A stretch of 11,739 bases of DNA, from the NCBI GenBank assembly GCA_009733575.1, contig ML770289.1, positions 1 through 11,739 on the forward strand, written 5' to 3'. Shown piece by piece: positions 1-8,745 of the stretch. Position numbers and translations under genes: made by a program. This DNA comes from Gymnopus androsaceus JB14 (taxonomy: Eukaryota; Basidiomycota; Agaricomycetes; Agaricales; Omphalotaceae). The notes below the pieces were generated by a model. It was not told where the DNA came from. It saw only the letters and a list, made by a program, of their open reading frames with translations, and made no database searches. How positions within the stretch are numbered: the stretch's first letter is position 1; the number at the start of each line of letters is the position of its first letter.

Positions 1-680
1 TTTGAGTAAAAGTCTGTGCTGCAACTGTTACAGGACCATAAGACAGTCTGCATGTGGTGGGTGAGTATGTTCAGCATGACAGATTGGGAGTGCGGAAGGC
101 AACATGACTGGCTTTCTTACATACGCCCCTTGACTGATTTCTTATTCTGGTGACACTATTCATCACCTTAATCCCTTCGAGCTTTGATAATAATCACAAT
201 CAACCAGACTAGTACTAGCAATACCCTCTCCAGTTCTCCTCCATGCATTGTATTGACTCTAAGCGCGATGGCTTCCGAATTGATAACTGCATCTATGTCT
301 ATGTCTCCAATAATTCTTGCCCTCTCTCACAAGAATTCTTGGCCCATCTCAACAAAGATCAAAATTTTCATGCCCAGATAATGACAAGGGCAGTGCAAAT
401 CCTGATGTAGGAGAAGAACGAGTCTTTGCATAATTGCATTTCCAGAGCTGGATGGGGAGAATCAAGATCAGGATAGCAATTAGTGATTAAGTAAAGGTTT
501 GCTTGGCTCTAGTGGAGTCTTGCAAGGATTCTTCATCATGGATTTGTGGATTCTCCCTGTATATTCACCAATAAAACGTAGATGTCTGGAGTCTTTTCCT
601 GGAATCCTCTGACTTCATAACCCATGAGCTTTCCTCATTGCTCAAACTATCAACAATCTTAATGAGTGTAGGTGGGCTTT
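1..680. other. No recognisable gene
   Basis: I see no gene I can name here. The minus strand has two moderately open stretches, about 186-366 and about 368-470, that are out of frame with each other and broken by stops, and they resemble no family I recognise. They could be remains of a coding sequence or chance. No RNA gene, terminal repeat or microsatellite is evident. Confidence 0.5.
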
Positions 681-899
681 TCACTCATTATCAATGACCC
701 ACACGGTCAGAATTTCCGGCTCGAGAAAAGGTTTTGGTTCGATTTCCGTGAACGCAGCGAAGGCTCGGAAATTGACATCTGCAGATGTTAATGCGAACAG
801 CTGCACTCCAATTCCTTGAATGGCAACGCAAAACATCTGCAGAGTCCACCCTGCATATTTACAGAAATTGAACTTCCCCCACGCCAAGATTTTCGGCAT
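681..899 (-). CDS. Weak small ORF with upstream TATA-like box, possible decayed lectin start
   Basis: This is a 72-codon minus-strand reading frame that I do not recognise. Two things keep it on the list. A TATA-like box, GATATATATC at 974-983, lies 75-84 bases upstream of the ATG, close to the spacing in front of the three lectin genes in this window. The protein begins MPKILAWGKF, which loosely recalls the MPTLEAGKYV start of gene A. After that the resemblance fades, no intron donor or second exon matching the lectin pattern could be placed, and the frame ends at a stop without the conserved tryptophan blocks. It may be a chance ORF, a first exon, or a decayed lectin copy. Chance is the most likely. 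Confidence 0.15.
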   Translation of the reverse strand: MPKILAWGKFNFCKYAGWTLQMFCVAIQGIGVQLFALTSADVNFRAFAAFTEIEPKPFLEPEILTVWVIDNE

Positions 900-1527
900 T
901 CTCTCGCGCTAGTTTTGGTCAACATCTCAGCACTCAACGCTCGCCCCTAGCATGTACTACTCGGAATAAGTACGATATATATCTGATACATTCAAAACGC
1001 CGAAGAATACTGCATTTGCCTCATCGCACGACACACTCTCAGGGTCATTCCTGCACCATTTCATGAAGCAAAGCAGCCGTTCGATGAACTGTTTTTTTGA
1101 CTGATGGTATAGTTTTGGTGCCTACACTATTCTCCTTGCGCCATCCTCGCATACCGTACCGGTGTAAGTATACACCTGGCGATATAGGTACTGAGCGGGG
1201 ATTGTTAGGGAGATTGTGAGGAAGCCTGAGCATGATCCGTAAAGCCGCAGGGACTCATACTTTGTCACAACACTGGTGAATTCAACTGTAGGTACATCGT
1301 TACTGGTATGGGTTATATATATATGTTGTAGAAAAGGAATGATAAACACAACAACAAGTAGATTGAATTAGAAGAAACAAATTTCAGTGCGAATTCGGTC
1401 CTTCTAATATTGTGCAGGTTTCAAAAAAGAAGAAAGAAAGCCTTGAGAGCTAGTAAATAGAAAATAAGTACGAAAAGCTTCAAAATATCAGAAAAGATGG
1501 CATACTCGAGTCATTCACGTCCATCCA
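900..1527. other. Intergenic DNA downstream of lectin gene A
   Basis: No convincing gene is seen. The overlapping minus-strand frames at 1045-1233 and 1122-1349 have no recognisable family content. An alternating TA run lies at 1314-1324 (TATATATATAT). The stretch 1370-1527 is A-rich on the plus strand and lies just beyond the stop codon of gene A, so it probably carries that gene's 3' untranslated region and polyadenylation signals. No single consensus site stands out. Confidence 0.4.
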
Positions 1528-2135
1528 CTATTTGACACGGGTAAAAGTCCAGAAGCTGGCGCGGTCATTACCATTGGTGTTAAGTGTGACCTGTGACCAT
1601 TACATTAATAAGTAAGTCTAGTACAGAAGAAAGATGAACGCACGTTAGTACCGGCATCACCGTTGTCTAGATTCCAAAACAGTTTACCATCCGTCGTACT
1701 GATACTGTAGTGAATGATTAGACGCGAGACGTTGCAAGGAACCAATTAGTAGAGTTCTAACTTGTATTGTCCTGAAGTCTTGCCCTCGGCAATTATGAAT
1801 TCACAGGCACTGGCACTTCCAACGACTGAGTCACCGACCGAAGCGCCGGAGGAATCAACACTGGCATAGTTGATAGTTCCAACACTTTGAAACGTGTAAT
1901 GTTTGTTAGATTTGAGAACGACCTGCCACTGGAAACATAGATGTATCTTTAATATGTGGAATCAAAGTGCGGAATAAATATATTTTCATACCTTTTGGGT
2001 GTCGCTCGCGCTCTGAAGATCAACGGGTGCATCAGCGCTCTGAACATCGGCGCCTACAGTGCTGTCAGTAAGAGCGATGAGGGTGCTCCGGCTGACATTG
2101 ACGATAACGTATTTTCCAGCTTCGAGAGTAGGCAT
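1528..2135 (-). CDS. CCL2-like ricin-B-type beta-trefoil lectin (gene A)
   Basis: Four exons on the minus strand: 2135-1992, 1928-1762, 1704-1644 and 1590-1528. They are separated by GT...AG introns of 63, 57 and 53 bases and encode 144 aa. The frame stays open across all junctions (phases 0, 2, 0). The protein starts MPTLEAGKYVIVNV, the usual opening of small fungal CCL2-type lectins, a beta-trefoil family of about 140 aa related to ricin B. Further blocks are KWQVVLKSN across the exon 1/2 junction (about residue 48), TINYASV in exon 2, KLFWNL near residue 114, and a C-terminal FWTFTRVK. The three W-containing blocks fit trefoil symmetry. There is no signal peptide or membrane segment, so a cytoplasmic protein is expected. 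The family binds fucosylated or related glycans and the founding member is toxic to nematodes. The sugar bound here cannot be read from sequence. Divergent to gene B. Not a named gene that I can identify. Confidence 0.9.
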
Positions 2136-2210
2136 TGTAGTAGAAGATCTAGTGGCTGTTATTGGGTAAAAGCAGAGGAGAATCGAATGAAGACAACCCT
2201 CAGATGAACT

Positions 2211-2223
2211 GGACTATTTATCG
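2211..2223 (-). promoter_or_regulatory. TATA-like box of lectin gene A
   Basis: On the minus strand this reads CGATAAATAGTCC. The TATA-like core at 2214-2222 lies about 80 bases upstream of the gene A start codon. The sequence between is pyrimidine-rich, as is common in fungal promoters. The ATG sits in CTACAATGCC, almost the same context as in gene B (TTACAATGCC), which supports the start choice. Confidence 0.45.
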
Positions 2224-2707
2224 GTTTCTGGTGGATGACTATAATTGGTTTCTCATCCATATATTCAGTCGGATTCAGGCCAATAATAATGCGACGCGAT
2301 GGTGTAAGTATTAGTGACCGATAGAGGGAATGGAATAACTTCCGGCAGTTTATCCGATATCGCATCAATGACAAATCTCCAATATCTGGCTTACCATTCA
2401 GATTTTATGCGGGTGAAGGAAGTATCCTTGTAGATAGACAGGCGTCTTGAAGGGAATGAAGTACTACGGTTCGCTTGGACCTTACCGCGTTTGTGTTTCT
2501 TAGATATTTGATACTACTTACGAGTTCTCACGCATTGAGAACGGGTTGAAATTTCGAAAATTCAGAGCGACTCTCGTCCGGTAATGCTGGTCGACAGGTA
2601 TCCTGTTAGAATAAATGAACCAAGTAGATTGATGTGAGAGTATGCATAGAAATATGCCCAGATATTCTTGACATTCTATGGACCATGATTCGCCTCTCAG
2701 CCTCCAG
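2224..2707. other. Intergenic DNA upstream of gene A
   Basis: No gene is recognised. The stretch contains short AT-rich segments and an ORF shadow (2159-2374, minus) that overlaps the gene A promoter and has no family likeness. Upstream control elements of gene A probably lie here but cannot be pinpointed. Confidence 0.35.
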
Positions 2708-3028
2708 GAGTCGGCTCTTACCTTTCGTCAGTGAAGTGAATATATATATATATTTGGGTTGCATGTACAGCTCGCTGACACATGAAGTATCCTCATTGAA
2801 TGCAGGTACAGGGTGAATGTACCAGAGTCCAACTTCCAAGACGAAACTAAGTGGTTCGCTGGGTGGAAGTTTGAGAAACTAGTACTAAACGAGGAATGCC
2901 TGATGCAACAGTGAACTGAATTGTAATTATGGAAAGGAATAACATGTCAGTTGATAAGTAATATATGCGCTAGGACATCGACGTAATCCACTTATCAAGG
3001 AGAATCTAAAAATCCATGGGATCGCCGC
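2708..3028 (+). repeat. Diverged direct repeat, copy 1 (gene flank module)
   Basis: This stretch matches 7928-8288, the 3' flank of lectin gene B, in the same orientation with substitutions and indels. Shared blocks include GGGTTGCATGTACA, ACAGGGTGAATGTACCAGAG, AGGAATGCCTGATGCAACAG, AGGAATAACATGTCAGTTGA and ACATCGACGTAATCC. It carries an alternating AT run at 2740-2753. No lectin exons precede it here, so it looks like the 3' flank of a lost lectin copy, or a flank carried along in a larger duplication. It shows ordinary substitution-type divergence, unlike the insertion-rich block at 3338-6704. Confidence 0.75.
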
Positions 3029-3058
3029 GTGGAGGGTGTGGTAGTTTTGGTCTTGGCC

Positions 3059-3172
3059 CTCGGATGCAACCTCTCTCCGATTGTCAAATGACAAGTTTTG
3101 TGGAGCTGGATGATTAGAATTAACAGGCAGAACTTTCGACAGTATTGAAATCTTGACTATTCGTGCCTGCAG
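3059..3172 (+). repeat. Promoter-like flank module, copy 1
   Basis: This resembles the region in front of gene B (about 7079-7190). Both contain TCGGATGCAAC, then a CTCTCCGATT/CTTCCCGATT block, then a GAACTTTC...CAGTA...TAT segment and a GTGCC(T/A)G block. In gene B this module leads into the TATA-like box and the start codon. Here it leads only into the 144-base direct repeat and no gene follows. I infer a relic promoter from a duplicated lectin unit. Confidence 0.45.
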
Positions 3173-3193
3173 GAGCGGAATTTAACAAGCTTA

Positions 3194-3337
3194 CAGGCCC
3201 GAGGCGAGAAAAGTTGTCAAAATCCTGAAATGCCTGAAGTCCGACCTGAAGTCCGACCTGGAACAGCGGTGAATTGGACTTACCATAAATATCGGTACTC
3301 GAACCAGATTATGAATTTGAAATTTCGTCGAAAACAA
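3194..3337 (+). repeat. 144-base direct repeat, left copy (likely contig-end overlap)
   Basis: The 144 bases from CAGGCCCGAGGCG to GTCGAAAACAA recur at 6705-6847 with a single-base indel (GAGAAAAG here, GAGAAAG there) as the only difference I see. The copies bracket the insertion-rich block 3338-6704. Near identity over this length, next to other repeats in the window that have clearly diverged, fits either a very recent duplication or the overlapping ends of two contigs that were not merged. It has no LTR-like terminal dinucleotides, primer-binding site or coding content. Confidence 0.85.
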
Positions 3338-3784
3338 ATTGACACAGCTAAGTGCATTAGGGCATTAGGGGTACTGCCCTTATTACCTTCCTCAAAAAAA
3401 AATAGAATCTAATAAATTTTTTGGACAACTTAAAGCAGGCAAAAAGCAGTAAATTATCATTTTTGAAAGAGCCTTGTGACGCTGTTGACCGTCAGTTTGG
3501 GAAATTAACCAGCTAGCTGGGCACTAAGAAGCTTATTAAAGCAAAAAACATTCTCAAAATATTGAGACATGGAAGCTATTTCAAAAAAAGAATTCAAACT
3601 TCACCGAAAATTGTTTTCGAGAAACAATTGCCTAATAAAGCTCTAACTATTGAATCAGCCCAATTACTAAAATTCCACAACAAAGCATAGTCCCTGAATT
3701 TCTAGAACATGACTTTCGCAAAGTCTTTATTGGAATGCAAAGTAAACCAAAGCCTTGTTTTTTTTGAATAGATTCGAAAAGCAC
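3338..3784 (+). other. Insertion-rich sequence, probably from beyond the right window edge
   Basis: This is A- and homopolymer-rich DNA with many runs of four to seven A or T, and no gene. It is continuous with the noisy inverted copy that begins near 3785. Its texture is the same: stretched homopolymers and scattered extra bases. If the inverted copy simply continues, this segment is a low-accuracy reverse complement of DNA lying just to the right of position 11739, which this window does not show. Confidence 0.5.
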
Positions 3785-6704
3785 AATAAATTCTACTCAA
3801 CAAAAACCCCCTGTTGAAGCGGTTTGTTGGGAATAAAACAAAAACCCTTCAAAATTCCCGCATAACTGGCAGTGACACCAGTGTTTTGCCAAATGGGTCA
3901 CAGCCCAGAATTGCGAACTCAAAGTTATTTGCGAGGAGTTATTAAAGCTATTGAGACAATTCAGAATAACTTAGCTATTAAAGAACGTTGGAATGTCTAC
4001 TGAAAAATACAGAATGGCCCACAGCTCCTCGGACCGACTGTCGTGGACCGCGCAAAACGTTGCGAAACACCACCGAGTCCATGCCGGCCCGGCCCTTTTT
4101 TCCCTGGCCAGTGCGTTCCAACTGTTTCATCTAGGATTTTTGAGTGATGAATTGTGCTTTCAAATTGAAAAAAGGACTGATGCTTTCCATGGCAACACTT
4201 GAGTTGAAAGCATATCTGAACATAAAATAAAGAAAGCTGGTGAGGTTCGAGGGTAATTCTTTGCAAGAAAGAAAAGCGCAACCTATTACCTTAATTTACC
4301 AACCTTGGCCTTACTCTTCTTATTTCAATAGCCAACTCCCAAGTACTTGCCAAGTACAAACTGAAAAAGGTTCCAGCTTCGTAGCACGTTGCCTAGATCA
4401 AAAAAAAGAGGAGGGCTGCAAAGGATGGCATGGGCGCTGGGTCATCATAGTGGAACCATCGCACATTGGGAACACAGACGGGCATAACATGTCAAAATTG
4501 CAACCTCGTTCAAAATCCGCGCGCCTTGACCGCGAATTCAAAAAAAAGAATTAACAAAAAAGGGTTGCCAGCAAGGGGTTGTTTTCGCGAATCAACGGGC
4601 GTGTTCAGTAGAATAATCCTCGAAGCCCCACTAATAACAAACAAAAACCTAAATGAGATAAGACTAGTGACAAGAACATTAGACTGGGAATGCTGATAAG
4701 AAGGTTCGCCAATTCTTTATTGAAAGGAAGCTACTCAAAAACTCCGCCAATAATAACAATTTCAGCTGACAAGACTAGGTACAGACATTCCTGGATTGCG
4801 ATTAGTTTTAAATGATTTGATGTAAGAAGCAAATTGCCCACCCAAAACAACATTACCGTCTTTCATTAAATCCGTGAATGGAGCGTAACACAAATATTGT
4901 TTTTTCGATAATTTTATACCCGCCAATACTTAAATGGCTAATTTCTCAATGAAACAGACTTAGGTGAAACAACAATCGGTTACTATAAGATTGATGCGCA
5001 GACAATGCCCACGCCCCAAAACATCTCCAAACCCCTTCTGTTTTCAACCATTCATTCTCCTCGCTGGCATTTTTGCAAACCTAAGTACAGTCCGGGCGTC
5101 CCCCAGTTACTAGCAATTTTGTTCAGATATAATAGCGTTTTCGATCTGCGTGGACTAGCCTAAAACCGTGGGCAATACGCTAACAATGCCCAATATTGAA
5201 GTAACCGCGACTTTAAAGATAACCGCGATAATCTGTTGTGGTAAGCATCCGGCAAAACAGCACTTAGTAAAAGTCCCAAAAGACAAATCACTTCGAGCTT
5301 CTTCGCATTTTTCTTTAATTACTTCCTTCTTCCCACCCTAAAACCATGACTCCAATGGGAAGGCTTGCCCACGTTTACACCATTAACTAAACATAACAAA
5401 AAAAACCTTGGTGTAAATTTGAAAAAAACAGAAACCCAGGTATGGAACCACCCTCAAGATTCGTAAATTTGTTTCACCAAAAGAAAGCCAGCAAAGATAA
5501 AATGAAAAATTGTGGGTTCTTATGGGTTATTTGAAAATTAAAAACCTTCGACTTAATTAATTCCTATTTCTTACCGCCAGTGGACGTTCACTAAAATTTC
5601 GAAACGAACTGCTTACCAGATTCGACCACGCCCTTCCAAGTGCGGTCTGCTTACGCCAGTGTTTCCGCTTTTCTTCAAAAACAGAGAAATAATGCTATCT
5701 GGGGGGTGGAATCATTGCTATCTTTGGAAATAATCTATGAGGTCATTCAAACCAAAATCCGCGGGCCACTATGTGTAAAGTTGTTTAATTATTTCGTTTC
5801 TTTTGTCATTAAGTTAATATTTCCGCCTAGAATTGCTTCCATTCTCAAGATGGATCCGATGGCCAAATGCGTGACAGTGAATAGTGAAAAAACAGAATTT
5901 GACGTCGCCAGTAAGCGCCTCTAGTTTGCAAAACGGAAAACTAGTGTCGATTTGTTAATGTTCATTGTTCATGGAAGGTGAAACCATTGACAAAGCAACT
6001 TCTTGATACACGCAAAAGTTACTGGGACTTTTGCTCCTGCAAAAAGCATATCTCTGCCAATTGTACTTCTGGCCTTTCCATTGCCCATCCAAGGACGAAT
6101 ATCGGAAATACATGAACGACGAACCCATTTCCAAAATGGTTTTTAATCTCCCAATCACCCAAGCGTTAAAGATTTTTACGCCGCGCATTCCAAGTTAACA
6201 AACTCCAAACAGGAAAATGTTGGTCTGATGCTTGAAAAGGTTCCGCAAAATTCTCGGCAGTTTTTCTGGGCAAAATTTGCATTGTCACAAAGAACCAACT
6301 GCAGGTTGCAATTGGAAAGATTAGTGAAACAAATGTACTTACTACGATGATTCAAGTGCGAAGGATCTGGCAATCCGGCGTGTAACCATTGGCCGTTGAC
6401 CGATTATCAGTGCGAAAAAGTCTTGCTTCACTTATCGGAAGGACCAGAATAAAATCAGACTTTTTTTCCTTTTCAATTTCTCCAGGGAATCCCGACTAAC
6501 AAATGGAATCTTTGGCTGTTAACACACTCAGAGCATGATACATTGTCGTTTCTCTATCGAGAACTTGTAAGTAAAAAAACATTTTTCTAAACTTTCCCGC
6601 CGGTAAAATGTTAAAGGAAAATACTAGGCCATCTAATCTTTCCCTTGCCCCATCGCATTTACTTTTATTGAAAGGAAAATTCGGGCTCTGCAAAAAATGC
6701 TCAA
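3785..6704 (-). repeat. Inverted duplicate of 9194-11739, low-fidelity arm
   Basis: This stretch is the reverse complement of 9194-11739 from end to end. It begins with ATTCTACTCAACA (window end reversed) and stops at CTGCAAAAAATGCTCAA (9194-9210 reversed). It has about 2,920 bases against 2,546 in the clean arm, roughly 15% longer. The excess is uniform: 1,360 against 1,183 over the gene C part and 1,560 against 1,363 over the upstream part. Differences are mainly extra bases. For example GACGTCGCCAGTAAGCGCCT stands where the clean arm has GACGTCGCAGTAAGGCT, and GCAAAACGGAAAACTAG stands for GCAACGGACTAG. This is the pattern of uncorrected single-molecule long reads, not of decay by point mutation. 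Most likely an assembly or gap-filling artefact. Confidence 0.9.
5345..6704 (+). pseudogene. Broken partial copy of gene C (probably a sequencing artefact)
   Basis: This is the part of the noisy inverted arm that matches gene C from its ATG (5345, in ACCATGACT) through exons 1-5 and into the start of exon 6, where it stops abruptly at 6704. That is about residue 300 of the 421 in the intact gene. Frameshifting insertions occur every few codons in every exon, and introns are affected to the same degree, so no usable reading frame remains. Because exons and introns are equally rich in insertions, and the errors are mostly extra bases in or near homopolymers, the damage is better explained by read error than by relaxed selection. 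I list it as a pseudogene only so that the position is not mistaken for a real second gene. Confidence 0.8.
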
Positions 6705-6847
6705 CAGGCCCGAGGCGAGAAAGTTGTCAAAATCCTGAAATGCCTGAAGTCCGACCTGAAGTCCGACCTGGAACAGCGGTGAATTGGACTTACCATAAAT
6801 ATCGGTACTCGAACCAGATTATGAATTTGAAATTTCGTCGAAAACAA
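6705..6847 (+). repeat. 144-base direct repeat, right copy
   Basis: This is the second copy of 3194-3337, one base shorter. It starts immediately after the noisy inverted arm ends and leads into the clean upstream region of gene B. If the block 3338-6704 and one copy of this repeat are removed, the left and right clean sequences join without a gap. Confidence 0.85.
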
Positions 6848-7049
6848 TAAACTTACACTCCTTACACAGTAGTCGTCTATGTATGCTGTGTGAATATCTG
6901 CGAGTCTATGGTAGCAATTTCATGCAACAATTAAGAATCCCGCGATGTATACATAGTAGAAGAAAAAACGGCTTGTCAATCGCTGTGAGAGCACAAAGAA
7001 TTTGCAATGAATCCTCCCCCATGACAACATGAAATCGATGGAGCTTGTC
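6848..7049. other. Intergenic DNA upstream of gene B
   Basis: No gene is seen. Sequence texture is normal again, without the stretched homopolymers of the preceding block. The stretch probably belongs to the distal promoter of gene B. No specific operator can be supported. Confidence 0.35.
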
Positions 7050-7190
7050 AAAGAAAGCCGTTGAAAGTTACGCCTGTCCATCGGATGCAACTTCTTCCCG
7101 ATTTCTGCAAGTTATGCATCGGCGACCAGCCCCGAAGTAAAAACACGAGATTTAAATCAGGAACTTTCAGTACTATCCAACAGGTGCCAG
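7050..7190 (+). repeat. Promoter-like flank module, copy 2 (functional, in front of gene B)
   Basis: The module runs from CAAAGAAAGCCG through CATCGGATGCAACTTCTTCC to the GGAACTTTCAGTACTATCC segment, just upstream of the gene B TATA-like box. Its first part resembles 8515-8579 and its later part resembles 3059-3172. Being shared by several positions next to lectin genes or their relics, it may carry common promoter elements of this family, or may simply have been copied with the genes. Confidence 0.45.
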
Positions 7191-7193
7191 CCA

Positions 7194-7203
7194 CATATTT
7201 ATG
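7194..7203 (+). promoter_or_regulatory. TATA-like box of lectin gene B
   Basis: CATATTTATG lies 63-72 bases upstream of the gene B start codon at 7266. The spacing is similar to the TATA-like boxes proposed for genes A and C. The match to a TATA box is only moderate. Confidence 0.4.
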
Positions 7204-7265
7204 ACAGCATTGTGGAATCTGACCAGCAATTCTTTTGTTGTCCTTAGCTTCTCCGACTCGTTACA

Positions 7266-7887
7266 ATGCCCACCCTCGAGAAATCCACATATGTTATCAC
7301 CAATGTAAAGGAAAAGAACATTGCCTGGCTTGAGGACTGGAACGACGATACGCCAATCACCGGAAATGCAACTGATGACCCACTTAATGGAGTTAGTGGT
7401 AAGGGAAAGGTATGCAATTCGAGTCTTTATGTACTTCAGTAATCAACGGCGCGCTCATGTATCTTTCACTCCAGTGGTACATCACCCCACGAAGCAACGG
7501 CAAGTATACATTGCAAAGCGTCCTCTCTATCAACTATGCCACTGTCGGTTTCGGAGCGGTCGTTGGTGATACGGTTGTTGGACGATCTGCGTCATTCGAG
7601 TGGTCGATCAGTGACAACGGTACTCCTGGTCAATACAAGTCGGTTTTCCTCTTTTTGTCTCTGTTGGATTGTATTCACTCACTTTCCCGATAATGCAATC
7701 AAGAATCAGTGACCCTGATAGTCATCTATTCTGGAACCTTCCAAACAATGACATTGGTACCAGCGTGCGTCTCCAGTCCCATAACTTCAATTTTTTCAGC
7801 TTCTTGAATTTTTCTTTTTGACAGATTGAGCTTAGTGAAAATCATAACGACAAGCGTAGCTGGTGGACTTTCACTCCTGTCCAGTAA
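7266..7887 (+). CDS. CCL2-like ricin-B-type beta-trefoil lectin (gene B)
   Basis: Four exons: 7266-7409, 7475-7638, 7704-7764 and 7825-7887. The GT...AG introns are 65, 65 and 60 bases, and the product is 143 aa. Exon lengths 144/164/61/63 and phases 0, 2, 0 copy those of gene A, which strongly supports the model. The protein opens MPTLEKSTYVITNV. It has GKWYITPRSN at the exon 1/2 junction, SINYATV in exon 2, HLFWNLPNN in exon 3, and ends SWWTFTPVQ. These are the same trefoil blocks as in A, while residues about 15-47 differ almost completely (WLEDWNDDTP here). The role is expected to be that of a cytoplasmic glycan-binding defence lectin. Different surface loops suggest a different ligand from A, which is inference. 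No signal peptide is seen. An alternative acceptor CAG within intron 3 would break the frame. Convergent with gene C. Confidence 0.9.
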
Positions 7888-7927
7888 AAATTTGATTGCT
7901 GCTTGAATCTAAATCGTCCCAGCCTAC

Positions 7928-8288
7928 GGGAATCGGCTCTAACCTTTCGTTGTACTAAATATATATGTATTTTGGGGTTGCATGTACAAGTTGCCAACAT
8001 ACGAAGTATTATTCATTACCTGATAACCGCAAGGTGATAATCATTATCGAGTGCGGGACAGGGTGAATGTACCAGAGCCTGACAACTTCCAAGTCGAATC
8101 CAAAAAAGGAATGCCTGATGCAACAGTGAAACTGAATTGTAAGGCTAGAAGGAATAACATGTCAGTTGATAAGAAACATATGTAAAGGTGCTAGTACATT
8201 ACATCGACGTAATCCGCCTATCAAGGAAAATCTAAAATCCATGATGGAAACATATGTCCCATATCTCAGATTATGGGGATCGGCGGCG
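7928..8288 (+). repeat. Diverged direct repeat, copy 2 (3' flank of gene B)
   Basis: This begins 40 bases after the gene B stop codon and matches 2708-3028 in the same orientation. Relative to copy 1 it has several extra segments, one of them about 30 bases near 8245-8275. It is likely to include the 3' untranslated region of gene B. No open frame is preserved between the two copies, so I treat it as non-coding. Confidence 0.75.
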
Positions 8289-8745
8289 ATTTTGAGTTTA
8301 GTTTATTTGCGACCTTTGCGGAAAAATTTAATTGGTTTCCAGTCTTTCGACAACCCGCCGACTCGGACGCACAAAACATCGGCATCGGGAAACTTCTCCC
8401 CACTTTGTAGTAGATGAGCCCCGGATGAATGATGAAAAGTCCGTAGTCGTAATATCGTACATTGCCATGCGACAGTCATCCTGGAATGTGAGTGAAAGAA
8501 TAACTTGGAACCATGGAAAGAAAGATGTTGCAACTCGAAGTTATGTCTGTCACTCCGAGAATGTAACTTCTCTCCGAGCAGGGGCACATTGTGTGGACCC
8601 AAAGGTGAGTTCAAGAATCAAAACCATTGAAAGATGCCTCAAGTAATGACCGGGGGGTGGAGCTGCCTCGATTCAAATGAGTTTGACAACCATATTCCAG
8701 CTCAAGATAGAATAGCCATTCATTCAACTAAGTACCGTAAAATAT
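8289..8745. other. Convergent intergenic region between genes B and C
   Basis: Two ORFs of more than 100 codons overlap here on opposite strands (8332-8646 plus, 8303-8614 minus). Neither has a recognisable domain, intron structure or promoter, and they shadow each other. The segment 8515-8579 resembles the region upstream of gene B. I see no supported gene. The 3' end of the gene C transcript presumably lies toward 8746. Confidence 0.4.
8515..8579 (+). repeat. Promoter-like flank module, partial copy 3
   Basis: GGAAAGAAAGATGTTG...GAAGTTATGTCTGTC...GAATGTAACTTCTCTCCGA resembles 7050-7102 upstream of gene B (CAAAGAAAGCCGTTGAAAGTTACGCCTGTCC...GATGCAACTTCTTCCCGA). No lectin start follows, so it looks like the relic promoter of a further lectin unit that is now lost or was interrupted by the minus-strand gene C. 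Confidence 0.4.

Noticed and set aside
3993..4696. Several ORFs of 69-104 codons in the noisy block
   Set aside because: They are reverse or shifted images of upstream DNA of gene C with inserted bases, and the corresponding frames do not exist in the clean arm.
3194..6847. An LTR element with 144-base terminal repeats
   Set aside because: The repeats lack TG...CA ends, a primer-binding site, a polypurine tract and target duplications. The interior encodes no gag or polymerase and is an inverted copy of nearby DNA.
8303..8646. Two ORFs of more than 100 codons on opposite strands between genes B and C
   Set aside because: They overlap almost fully, have no recognisable domain and share the region with a relic promoter-like module. 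Chance open frames are likelier.
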